Source: Alphaproteobacteria bacterium
GTDB lineage: Bacteria > Pseudomonadota > Alphaproteobacteria > UBA828
Direction of reading: 5' to 3'
Assembly: GCA_022820945.1 (NCBI GenBank)
Contig: JAJEEP010000064.1
Location: 1 to 33,965, forward strand
Length of the DNA stretch: 33,965 nt
In this document: one piece after another, positions 27,187-33,965 of the stretch
How the letters are laid out: every line of letters starts with the position of its first letter
Position numbering within the stretch: position 1 is the stretch's first letter
The notes under the pieces: generated by a model
Seen by the model: the letters and a program-made list of their open reading frames with translations, nothing else
Told to the model about the DNA's origin: nothing
The model's database searches: none
Position numbers and translations under genes: made by a program

Positions 27187-27998
27187 GCGCCGCCTGCACC
27201 GGGCGGTGGGTCGTCGAGATTGTCCATCCCCATGTATGACTCGAAAGCGCCGTCGACGCCCAGCAACTGGCCCGAGATGTGGCGGCCGGAGTCGGAGCAG
27301 AGATAGAGCGCGAGGTCGGCGATTTCCTGCTCTTCAATGCCGGTGCGCATGGCGATGTTGCCGAGGATGGTCGCCTCCATCTCTTCCACCGTACGGCCCG
27401 CGGCCTCGGCCTTGGCGCGAATAACGCGGGCGCCCCGCTCGTTGAGGATGTAGCCCGGCAGAATCGCGTTGACGCTGATGTTGGCGGGGCCGAGCTCGAT
27501 GGCGAGCGTCTTGGTCAGGCCGGTGATCGCGAACTTGGACGTGGCGTAGGGGAGCCTGAGCGGGAAGCCGAGCCGGCCGGCGGTGGACGAGATGTTGACG
27601 ATGGCGCCGCGGCCGGCCTCACGCATGAGCGGGACCGCGCGCCGCGCGCAATAGAACTGGCCGGAAATGTTGACCGCGATCGTGCGGTCCCAGTCGGCCG
27701 GCTCGATCTGCTCCACCCGCGCGGTGGGGCCGGCGATCCCTGCGTTGTTGACCAGGACATCGACGCCGCCCATGGCGTCCGCCGCTGCCTCGAACAGCCG
27801 GTCGACCTCGGCCGTGTCGCCGACATCGGCCTCGATCGCGCCAATCCCTTCGGCCCGCACGTCTTCCACCAAGCTGGGCTGGACGTCGCAGGTGAAGACC
27901 GCCGCGCCATTGGCCGCCAGTGTCTCCGCAATAACGCGTCCGATGCCCGAGCCGCCGGCAGTCACCACCGCGCGACGCCCTTTACACGATACCTCCAT
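27183..27998 (-). CDS. Short-chain dehydrogenase/reductase
   Basis: A 271-residue classical SDR oxidoreductase. The Rossmann dinucleotide motif TAGGSGIGRVIAE, the NNAGIAG motif, the catalytic Ser in VNISSTAGRLG and the YATSK Tyr/Lys pair are all present. CDVQP after the second strand favours NAD(H) over NADP(H). The substrate is unknown. The start at 27998 is preceded by GGAGCGG; a longer frame upstream lacks homology. It heads the coupled operon with the SAM hydrolase and pentapeptide protein. It is divergent from the mnmE remnant. Confidence 0.9.
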   Translation of the reverse strand: MEVSCKGRRAVVTAGGSGIGRVIAETLAANGAAVFTCDVQPSLVEDVRAEGIGAIEADVGDTAEVDRLFEAAADAMGGVDVLVNNAGIAGPTARVEQIEPADWDRTIAVNISGQFYCARRAVPLMREAGRGAIVNISSTAGRLGFPLRLPYATSKFAITGLTKTLAIELGPANISVNAILPGYILNERGARVIRAKAEAAGRTVEEMEATILGNIAMRTGIEEQEIADLALYLCSDSGRHISGQLLGVDGAFESYMGMDNLDDPPPGAGGA

Positions 27999-28110
27999 GA
28001 TCCGCTCCCGCTGCTGAAGAGGGCACCAGAGTAACGGGCCGGACGCGACTTGCCGAGAGTGGCGAATACATGCCCGTTGATGCGGTATTGAGCCGCTCTC
28101 TCCATAGACC

Positions 28111-28528
28111 ATGACCGGCGACACCATCTTCGCGCTGTCTTCCGGTGGCGGCAGCGCCCGGCCTCGCGGCGCTGGAAGCCGAGATCGCGGCGCACCTCGA
28201 CGATGCCCGCCGGGGCGAGCGCCTGCGCAAAGGTTTCACCATGGCCATCGCGGGCGCGCCGAATGCGGGAAAGTCTAGTCTTCTCAATCGGTTAGCGGGG
28301 CGCGACGCAGCCATCGTCTCGACCCGCGCGGGCACCACTCGCGACATAGTCGAGGTCCGCCTCGATCTGGCCGGCTGGCCGGTTACCCTCGCCGTCGTCG
28401 GGCCGGCGGACGAACGGCTGGCGGAGGAACTGAGGTTGGCGGCGCACGCGCGGGGACGCATCACCGGCCGGGTCGACGTGGAGGCCGTGCTCGACCAGGT
28501 CTTCCGCGACTTTTGCATCGGCAAGTAG
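28111..28528 (+). pseudogene. mnmE: tRNA modification GTPase MnmE, remnant with two internal deletions
   Basis: Three pieces of MnmE remain. The normal start ([14 protein letters not shown]) stands at 28111. A frame change occurs near 28150. Then part of the G domain follows ([20 protein letters not shown], Walker [14 protein letters not shown], switch [12 protein letters not shown]). Directly after DLAGWPVTL comes the C-terminal end ([20 protein letters not shown], then [10 protein letters not shown]). Missing are nearly all of the N-terminal tetrahydrofolate domain, the DxxG and NKxD motifs, and most of the helical domain. MnmE is normally about 450 residues; about 140 codons remain. The conserved FCIGK end with the TAG at 28526 is intact. 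MnmE with MnmG modifies tRNA U34, so the loss beside an intact mnmG is odd. Confidence 0.88.
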
Positions 28529-28545
28529 AGTCAGGCGCTTGGCGC

Positions 28546-28574
28546 TTTACGAGCGCGCGCGCGTGTCCTATAGG
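28546..28574 (+). promoter_or_regulatory. Possible promoter of mnmG
   Basis: TTTACG (28546-28551), a 17-bp spacer and TATAGG (28569-28574) each match the sigma-70 hexamers at four of six bases. They sit between the mnmE remnant and mnmG. It would let mnmG be expressed independently of the broken gene. This is inference only. Confidence 0.35.
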
Positions 28575-28613
28575 GTGCGCCGGGCCGGCGAGACCAAGGC
28601 CGGGAGGGCGGCC

Positions 28614-30515
28614 ATGAGCCGCGAGCGTTTCGATGTCATCGTGATCGGGGGCGGCCACGCCGGCTGCGAGGCCGCGGCGGCGGCCGTGCGCATGGGCGCT
28701 GCGACGCTCCTCATCACGCAGAAGCGCGACACCATCGGGGCGATGTCGTGCAATCCCGCGATCGGCGGGCTCGCCAAGGGCACGCTGGTGCGCGAGGTGG
28801 ACGCGCTCGACGGGCTCATGGGCCGCGTCGCCGACGAGGCGGGCATCCAGTTTCGCGTGCTGAACCGCAGCAAGGGCCCGGCCGTGCGCGGGCCACGGGC
28901 GCAGCAGGACCGCGCGCTCTACCGCGCGGCCATGCAGGCGGCGCTTGGCTCCCAGCCCAACCTCACGATCCGCGAGGGCACGGTCGAGGACCTAGCGCTG
29001 GATGCGGCGGCAGAGGCACGACCCCGCGTGCGCGGCGTGGTGCTGGGGGACAGCGCGCTCATCCCCGCGCCGCAGGTGGTGCTCACCACCGGCACCTTCC
29101 TGCGCGGGCTGATCCATATCGGGGAGCGGCAGATCCCGGCGGGGCGCGTGGGCGATGCGCCGGCGACGGGCCTCGCCGAGACGCTGGAGCGATTGGGCTT
29201 TCGGTTGAGCCGGCTGAAGACCGGCACGCCGCCCCGGCTCGACGGCCGCACCATCGACTGGGCCGGGCTGGAGGTGCAGGAGGGCGACGATCCGCCCGAG
29301 CCCTTCTCGTTTCTCACGAACGCGATCGCGCGTGCTCAGGTGCCGTGTCACATCACCGCCACCGGGCCCGAGGGGCACGACCTGATCCGCCGCAATCTCG
29401 CACGCTCCCCCATGTATTCGGGCGCGATCGAGAGCCGCGGGCCCCGCTACTGCCCTTCCATCGAGGACAAGGTGGTGCGCTTCGCCGAGCGCACCTCGCA
29501 CCAGATTTTCCTCGAGCCGGAGGGACTTGAGGACCACACGGTCTATCCCAACGGGATCTCGACCGCGCTGCCGGAAGACGTGCAGCGCGCGCTGGTGGCG
29601 ACCATTCCGGGGCTCGAGCGGGCGGCGATCCTGCGGCCGGGCTACGCCATCGAGTACGACCACGTGGACCCGCGCGAGCTGAGCCCCGCGTTGGAGACCG
29701 ACCGCATCGCGGGCCTCTACCTCGCGGGCCAGATCAACGGGACCACCGGCTACGAAGAGGCGGCGGCACAGGGCATCGTCGCCGGCATCAACGCCACGCG
29801 GGCGGCGGACGGCGGCGAGCCGTTCACGCTCGATCGCGCCGAGGGCTATATCGGCGTGCTGATCGACGATCTGGTGACGCAGGGAGTGAGCGAGCCCTAT
29901 CGCATGTTCTCGTCGAGGGCCGAGTACCGCTTGCGGCTGCGGCCGGACAACGCAGACCGGCGATTGACCGCACGCGGGATCGAGGCCGGTTGCGTGGGGG
30001 GCGAGCGGGCGCGGCGCTTCGCCGCCAAGAGTGAAGCACTGGCCGAGACCGAAGGCCTGCTCGACTCGCTCGATGCCACACCCGATACGCTGCGCCGCCA
30101 TGGCATCACGGCGAACCGGGACGGGCGCAGGCGCACCGCCCGCGAGCTGATCGGCTATCCCGACGTGACCCTGGCGCAGCTCGCGGCACTCTGGCCGGCG
30201 CTGGCGGCGCTGGAGCCCGAGATCGTGCGCGCGCTGGAGAACGACGCCCATTACCGGGGCTACCTGGAGCGGCAGCAGGCGGACATCGCGGCGTTTCGTC
30301 GAGACGAGGCGCTCAGGCTGCCTGGCGATCTCTCATTCGAGCGGGTCGGCGGGCTCTCCCACGAGATGCAACAACGCCTCGCCGCCGCGCGGCCCGCGAC
30401 GCTCGGCGCGGCGGGCCGGGTGCCGGGTGTGACGCCGGCGGCGCTGACGGCGCTGCTGGCGCATGTGCGCAAGACGGGCCCCCGCAAGAGCGCGGCGGAG
30501 GCCGGGCGCGGCTAG
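28614..30515 (+). CDS. mnmG: tRNA uridine-5-carboxymethylaminomethyl modification enzyme MnmG (GidA)
   Basis: A 633-residue FAD enzyme that, with MnmE, installs the carboxymethylaminomethyl group on wobble uridine-34. The FAD motif is [14 protein letters not shown] at residues 8-21. Signature blocks follow: [58 protein letters not shown] and [17 protein letters not shown]; the C-terminal MnmE-binding helices close with [13 protein letters not shown]. Complete. The ATG at 28614 has GGGAGG seven bases upstream, deciding it over the longer frame. It stands six bases before rsmG. Confidence 0.96.
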   Translation: MSRERFDVIVIGGGHAGCEAAAAAVRMGAATLLITQKRDTIGAMSCNPAIGGLAKGTLVREVDALDGLMGRVADEAGIQFRVLNRSKGPAVRGPRAQQDRALYRAAMQAALGSQPNLTIREGTVEDLALDAAAEARPRVRGVVLGDSALIPAPQVVLTTGTFLRGLIHIGERQIPAGRVGDAPATGLAETLERLGFRLSRLKTGTPPRLDGRTIDWAGLEVQEGDDPPEPFSFLTNAIARAQVPCHITATGPEGHDLIRRNLARSPMYSGAIESRGPRYCPSIEDKVVRFAERTSHQIFLEPEGLEDHTVYPNGISTALPEDVQRALVATIPGLERAAILRPGYAIEYDHVDPRELSPALETDRIAGLYLAGQINGTTGYEEAAAQGIVAGINATRAADGGEPFTLDRAEGYIGVLIDDLVTQGVSEPYRMFSSRAEYRLRLRPDNADRRLTARGIEAGCVGGERARRFAAKSEALAETEGLLDSLDATPDTLRRHGITANRDGRRRTARELIGYPDVTLAQLAALWPALAALEPEIVRALENDAHYRGYLERQQADIAAFRRDEALRLPGDLSFERVGGLSHEMQQRLAAARPATLGAAGRVPGVTPAALTALLAHVRKTGPRKSAAEAGRG

Positions 30516-30521
30516 AACCGG

Positions 30522-31151
30522 ATGGAGCCGGGCGAGGCCTTCCGGCGCGATGTTTCACGTGAAACACGCGAGCGGCTCGAGATCTACGAGACTCTCCTCC
30601 GGCAACGGCAGCGGCGCGTCAACCTGGTCTCGGCGGCATCCCTGCCCGCACTCTGGACGCGGCACTTTCTCGACTCGGCACAGCTTGCCCCCCTGCTCGC
30701 AGACGATTCCGTCGGCCACACGGTCGATGTCGGCAGCGGCGCCGGCTTCCCCGGCATGGTGCTTGCGATCCTGGACGCGGACCGGCGGTTCTCGCTCGTC
30801 GAGGCCAATGGCAAGCGTTGCGCCTTCCTGCGCGAGGTGGCGGACGCAACCGGCACCCAGGTCTCCGTCATCGAAGGCCGGCTCGAGGCGCCGGAGGTCC
30901 GGGCCGCGCTTGGCCCCGCCGGCACGATCGTCGCCCGCGCCTGCGCGCCGCTGGTGGATTTGCTAGGTCTGGTTTTTCCCGTGCTGGACACCCATACATA
31001 TTGTATATTCCCGAAAGGACGCCGCTACCGGAGCGAGCTGGAGACGGCCCGCCGCCGCTGGAATTTCGCGGTCGAGATCGTCCCCAGCCGGACGGCGGCC
31101 GAGGCGCGGATACTGAGGATCAGCGATGTCGAACGGCGCCGCCCCCCCTGA
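30522..31151 (+). CDS. rsmG: 16S rRNA (guanine(527)-N7)-methyltransferase RsmG (GidB)
   Basis: A 209-residue SAM-dependent methyltransferase of the 16S rRNA 530 loop. It shows [22 protein letters not shown], the SAM-binding [17 protein letters not shown], and [16 protein letters not shown]. The N-terminal codons for DVSRET are dictated by the embedded parS site, as known in many bacteria. The start is six bases after mnmG. Its end overlaps parA by 26 bases. Confidence 0.95.
   Translation: MEPGEAFRRDVSRETRERLEIYETLLRQRQRRVNLVSAASLPALWTRHFLDSAQLAPLLADDSVGHTVDVGSGAGFPGMVLAILDADRRFSLVEANGKRCAFLREVADATGTQVSVIEGRLEAPEVRAALGPAGTIVARACAPLVDLLGLVFPVLDTHTYCIFPKGRRYRSELETARRRWNFAVEIVPSRTAAEARILRISDVERRRPP
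30551..30566. promoter_or_regulatory. parS centromere site
   Basis: A perfect 16-bp palindrome TGTTTCACGTGAAACA, identical to the consensus parS bound by chromosomal ParB. It lies inside rsmG, 560 bases before parA. ParB loads here and spreads under CTP control; ParA then moves the origin region. No second copy was seen in the window. Confidence 0.95.
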
Positions 31152-32001
31152 GACCGGCGCCCCGCCCGCGCCGGGATCGGCCAGGCGGCCCCGGATCATC
31201 GCGGTCGCGAACCAGAAGGGCGGCGTCGGCAAAACCACCACCGCGATCAACCTGGGCACGGCGCTCGCGGCGGCCGGCCGCCCGGTTCTGCTGCTCGACC
31301 TCGACCCGCAGGGGAACGCCAGCACCGGCCTCGGCATCCCTCCGGCGGAGCGCGCACCCGGCTCTTACGGCCTGCTCCAAGGAACGTCGCTCGCTGCTGC
31401 CCGGCGGCAAACGACAGTGCCGGGGCTTTCCGTGGTGCCGGCGACCCGCGACCTCGCGGGCGCCGAGATCGAACTGTCCCAAGCCCCCAGGCCGCAGCAC
31501 TGCCTGAGGGACGCGCTGGCGCCGGCGCTCGCCCGCGAGGGCACGCTCAGCAGCACGCATGGCGGCGAATCCGGCTACGTGCTGATCGACTGCCCGCCGT
31601 CTCTTGGCATGCTAACTGTCAACGCTCTGGTCGCCGCGGACTCCGTGCTGGTGCCACTGCAGTGCGAATTCCTTGCGTTAGAAGGGCTTAGCCAGGTGCT
31701 GACTATCGTGGAACGCGTGCGCACCGCGTTCAATCCGGCGCTCCGCGTGCAAGGCGTCGTGCTCACCATGTTCGACAAGCGCAACAACCTCTCGGCCCAG
31801 GTGCGCGACGACGTGCGCACCCACCTGGGCGATACGGTGTACGAGACCATCATCCCGCGCAACGTGCGGGTCTCCGAGGCGCCGTCCTTCGGTGTTCCCG
31901 TTTTGCTCCACGATTTCCGCTGCCCCGGCGCCCAGGCCTACGCCCACCTGGCCGGCGAGCTGCTCCGGCGCGAGCGAACCCGGAAGGAGAGCGCAGCATG
32001 A
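31126..32001 (+). CDS. parA: Chromosome-partitioning ATPase ParA (Soj)
   Basis: A 291-residue deviant-Walker ATPase. The Pro/Ala-rich first 20 residues lead to [20 protein letters not shown] (deviant Walker A, with the signature Lys at residue 31), [16 protein letters not shown], and [17 protein letters not shown] (Walker B). [16 protein letters not shown] is typical of chromosomal ParA/Soj. It binds DNA nonspecifically as an ATP dimer and is driven off by ParB. A GAGGA ribosome-binding site precedes the ATG at 31126, which lies within rsmG. Confidence 0.96.
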   Translation: MSNGAAPPETGAPPAPGSARRPRIIAVANQKGGVGKTTTAINLGTALAAAGRPVLLLDLDPQGNASTGLGIPPAERAPGSYGLLQGTSLAAARRQTTVPGLSVVPATRDLAGAEIELSQAPRPQHCLRDALAPALAREGTLSSTHGGESGYVLIDCPPSLGMLTVNALVAADSVLVPLQCEFLALEGLSQVLTIVERVRTAFNPALRVQGVVLTMFDKRNNLSAQVRDDVRTHLGDTVYETIIPRNVRVSEAPSFGVPVLLHDFRCPGAQAYAHLAGELLRRERTRKESAA

Positions 32002-32921
32002 CAACCGATGCGAGCGGCCCGACGCGCCAGCGCGGCCTCGGCAAGGGCCTCGCCGCCCTCCTCGGCGAAACCATGGAGGCAGGCGCGCTCGGCGGGCGAG
32101 ACGGTGCGCTGCTCTCCATCCCCATCGAACACCTGACGCCGCATCCCAACCAGCCGCGCCAGCACTTCGACGAGGCGGAGATCGAGAGCCTGGCCGCCTC
32201 GATCCGGGAGAAGGGCATCGTCCAACCCCTGGTGGTGCGGCTCGGCCCAAGCGGCGAGGACGGTGCGCCCTACCAGATCATTGCGGGCGAGCGGCGCTGG
32301 CGGGCGGCGCAGCGGGCCGGGCTCCACGAGCTGCCGGCGGTGGTCCGCCGCCTGAGCGATGCCGAAAGCATCGAGATCGCGCTGGTCGAGAACCTGCAGC
32401 GCCGCGACCTCAACCCGCTGGAGGAGGCGACCGCCTATCGCCGCCTGATCCGCGAGTTCGACCACCGGCAGGAGGATGTGGCGACCGCACTCGGCAAGTC
32501 TCGCAGCCACGTGGCCAACACGGTGCGCCTGCTCGACCTGCCCGAGAAGGTGAAGGCACTGGTGGGCGACGGCACGCTGAGCGCAGGCCACGGCCGCGCG
32601 TTGCTGGCAGCGGCCGACCCGGCGGCGCTCTGCGACACCGTGGTGCGCTTGGGGCTTACCGTGCGCCAGACCGAGGCCCTGGTGCGCCGCGCCGGCGAGG
32701 GGCGGACACGCCAGCCGAAGACCCGCGCGGCCGACCCCAACCTCAGGGCGCTGCAGGACGACTTGAGCCGCATGCTCGGCCTCAGGGTCACCATCGACCC
32801 CGCCGCCCGCGGCGCCGGCGGCCGCATGACCATCGCCTACAAGGAGCCGGAGCAGCTCGACGCGCTCATCAACCGCCTGCGCGCGGGCCCGTCAACCCGC
32901 CCGCCCCTAAAAGCCGTCTAG
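31998..32921 (+). CDS. parB: Chromosome-partitioning protein ParB (Spo0J)
   Basis: A 307-residue parS-binding CTPase clamp. [15 protein letters not shown] at the N-terminus is the ParA-stimulating segment; the CTP-binding region includes [31 protein letters not shown] and [32 protein letters not shown] leads to the helix-turn-helix [19 protein letters not shown], which reads parS. The C-terminal dimerisation domain ends at 32921. ATGA overlap with parA gives coupled translation. holA, a common next gene in alphaproteobacteria, is not found here. Confidence 0.96.
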   Translation: MTTDASGPTRQRGLGKGLAALLGETMEAGALGGRDGALLSIPIEHLTPHPNQPRQHFDEAEIESLAASIREKGIVQPLVVRLGPSGEDGAPYQIIAGERRWRAAQRAGLHELPAVVRRLSDAESIEIALVENLQRRDLNPLEEATAYRRLIREFDHRQEDVATALGKSRSHVANTVRLLDLPEKVKALVGDGTLSAGHGRALLAAADPAALCDTVVRLGLTVRQTEALVRRAGEGRTRQPKTRAADPNLRALQDDLSRMLGLRVTIDPAARGAGGRMTIAYKEPEQLDALINRLRAGPSTRPPLKAV

Positions 32922-32995
32922 GGTCGCCAATCAGGCAGCAACATCAGTGTGTTAGGGCGGGCGCCTAAATTTATAGATGTCTTGCTAACGTATTA

Positions 32996-33186
32996 ATTGG
33001 CGGCTCGCTCTTGCGCGGCGGTCCGCGAGCGGTCGAAGCTCCCGCCCCTCTACGGCGCGCTCCTCTGCCAGCTCGGGATTATCGAAATGCTCCTGCGCGG
33101 CAAGGTCCGCCAAGTCTCCTGGCAATCGTCACGCTCCTGTCGGCGTGATCGGAGCCGTCGTATGCCGCGAGTATCGACTTGAACAT
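32996..33186 (-). pseudogene. Universal stress protein (UspA family) remnant
   Basis: On the minus strand a clean UspA start, MFKSILAAYDGSDHADRSVT, begins at 33186. Near 33120 the reading frame shifts, and the following frame reads GDLADLAAQEHFDNPELAEE and onward, which fits a middle part of such a protein. The rest, including the glycine-rich ATP-binding end, is absent. UspA domains are normally about 140 residues; barely 60 codons remain. The break looks like an internal deletion rather than scattered mutations. UspA assignment rests mostly on the first 20 residues. Confidence 0.62.
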
Positions 33187-33273
33187 CGACCACTCGCCGA
33201 TCTGGGCCATGGGTGACCGGCCTGGCGCACGCCCAGACCTTGTGGCGTTCCATCTGTTTTCGACGCGTTGGGT

Positions 33274-33287
33274 TTGAGACAGATCAA
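33274..33287. promoter_or_regulatory. FNR/FixK-type (CRP/FNR family) binding site
   Basis: TTGAGACAGATCAA has both TTGA and TCAA half sites with the correct six-base spacing; one inner base departs from TTGAT-N4-ATCAA. It is 87 bases upstream of the Usp remnant start and 133 bases before the OCD-family fragment. Universal stress genes are often oxygen-regulated, so it probably served that gene. Confidence 0.5.
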
Positions 33288-33420
33288 TACCCGAGACCGC
33301 CAGCACGGCCATGCTGGCGCAGGCCCGGCGAGCGGCGTGCAGGCCATAGCCCTGGCAAGAAATGCGGGCCAGACTGCTGCGAGACGCTGCCCGCGTTCGA
33401 CGACGGATCGAGGCCCTTCA

Positions 33421-33900
33421 ATGGTGAGCCAGTATCGCATCGAAACCCTCTTCCTGTCGCAGGAGGATCTTCTGCGCGCAGGCTGCCTGGATATGGGAAT
33501 GGCGATGGAGGCGGCCGAACAGGCCATGCTCGCCTACCAGAAGGGCGACATCATGTTCCCCGAGAAGATCGTGCAGATCTTCAACCAGGACACGCAGGCC
33601 CGCATCAACTGCCTGCCGGCGACGTTGCTGCCTGAGAAGATTTGCGGCGTGAAGTGGGTCTCCGTCTTCCCCGAGAACCCGGAGGTCCATGGCATACAGA
33701 ACCTCTCGGCGGTCATGATCCTCTCCGAGATCGAGCACGGCTTCCCTCTTGCCCTGCTGGAAGGGACGCTCTGCTCCAACATGCGGGTCGGCACCATGGG
33801 CGGGATCGCCGCGAAACACCTCGCCCTGTTGACGCCGGTGAAGAGGCGCGCTTATTCGCCGGTTTTCCAGCGCGTGAGGCTGTTTTCGGCAGACGGTTGA
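33421..33900 (+). pseudogene. Ornithine cyclodeaminase / mu-crystallin family protein, C-terminally truncated
   Basis: A 159-residue frame whose first about 135 residues look like the substrate-binding half of the OCD/mu-crystallin family: FLSQEDLLRAGCLDMGMAME, RINCLPATLL, GVKWVSVFPENPEVHGIQNL, and LLEGTLCSNMRVGTMGGIAA. In relatives this last block leads straight into the NAD-binding Rossmann fold. Here, after AAKHLA (about 33825), the sequence becomes unrelated (LLTPVKRRAYSPVFQRVRLF) and stops at 33900. Complete members have 310-400 residues. The NAD domain is lost, so the product is unlikely to be active as a cyclodeaminase. The specific substrate is unknown. A rearrangement or insertion point is inferred near 33825-33835. 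Confidence 0.72.
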
Positions 33901-33965
33901 GCGCCGACGCTGTTGGTTCGGTGACGAGGGCATGATTCTGTAGTTGGTTTCGGCCGCGATCGGGC
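33826..33965. other. Unrecognised sequence joined to the OCD fragment; possible mobile-element end
   Basis: From the break in the OCD gene to the window end the sequence has no recognisable coding content. It may be the end of an insertion sequence, but I could not match it to a known terminal repeat, and the window stops before any transposase could be seen. Confidence 0.3.

Larger units (their letters stand above)
32922..33420. other. Decayed gap between parB and the OCD-family fragment
   Basis: About 500 bases without an intact gene. The part nearest parB (32940-33000) is AT-rich and shows nothing recognisable. It contains a universal-stress-protein remnant on the minus strand, an FNR/FixK-type box, and a 7-bp hairpin (GCCAGCA at 33299-33305 with TGCTGGC at 33312-33318) that has no T run. 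Confidence 0.6.

Noticed and set aside
33299..33318. Hairpin as an intrinsic terminator
   Set aside because: A 7-bp stem exists but no T run follows on either strand.
1..33965. CRISPR array or rRNA genes
   Set aside because: No regularly spaced repeats and no rRNA-like sequence were seen anywhere in the window.

Overview
The window is a GC-rich (about two thirds G+C by eye) chromosomal segment from an alphaproteobacterium, most likely Rhodospirillales-like. Four things point there: a fused ispDF gene; a direct-repeat SOS box of the GTTC-N7-GTTC type in front of lexA; the gene order lexA / comEC / gltX; and the near-origin cluster mnmE-mnmG-rsmG-parA-parB, with a perfect parS inside rsmG. No taxonomic search was possible, so genus and species are left open.

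Layout. Positions 1-1466 are a decayed accessory stretch with no credible intact gene. It ends at the 3' half of a tRNA-Thr, a typical scar of tRNA-targeted integration. From 1562 to 5813 runs a tightly overlapping operon: ispDF, pgpA, pncC, queG and a YeeZ-like SDR protein. A GDSL-esterase autotransporter follows. A 126-bp MITE-like inverted-repeat element lies between it and a PfkB/adenosine kinase gene and supplies the kinase stop codon. Next come a 2OG-Fe(II) oxygenase-like protein, a UvrD/PcrA helicase, hldE (ADP-heptose for LPS), a propionyl-CoA synthetase, rsmD-rluB, a bactofilin, nth, lexA, comEC and gltX.

From 23340 to 27998 is a catabolic or accessory block. It holds a cytosine-deaminase-like amidohydrolase broken by one in-frame TAG, then an AtzD/barbiturase-family ring-opening amidohydrolase. 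Facing these is a three-gene overlapping operon: SDR, SAM hydroxide adenosyltransferase and pentapeptide-repeat protein. From 28111 the near-origin block begins with a mnmE that has lost most of its length through two internal deletions. Intact mnmG, rsmG (with parS), parA and parB follow. After parB the sequence decays again: a universal-stress-protein remnant with an intact FNR/FixK-type box upstream, and an ornithine-cyclodeaminase-family gene cut off before its NAD-binding domain.

How it works together. Most intact genes are housekeeping: isoprenoid precursors and phospholipid (ispDF, pgpA), NAD recycling (pncC), tRNA modification (queG, mnmG), rRNA modification (rsmD, rluB, rsmG), DNA repair and SOS control (uvrD, nth, lexA), envelope (hldE, bactofilin, autotransporter) and chromosome segregation (parA, parB, parS). 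Transcription units repeatedly meet tail to tail within a few bases. The most unusual points are the deletion-riddled mnmE beside an intact mnmG, the single-codon break in the amidohydrolase, the MITE-supplied stop codon, and the SDR / SAM-hydrolase / pentapeptide operon.
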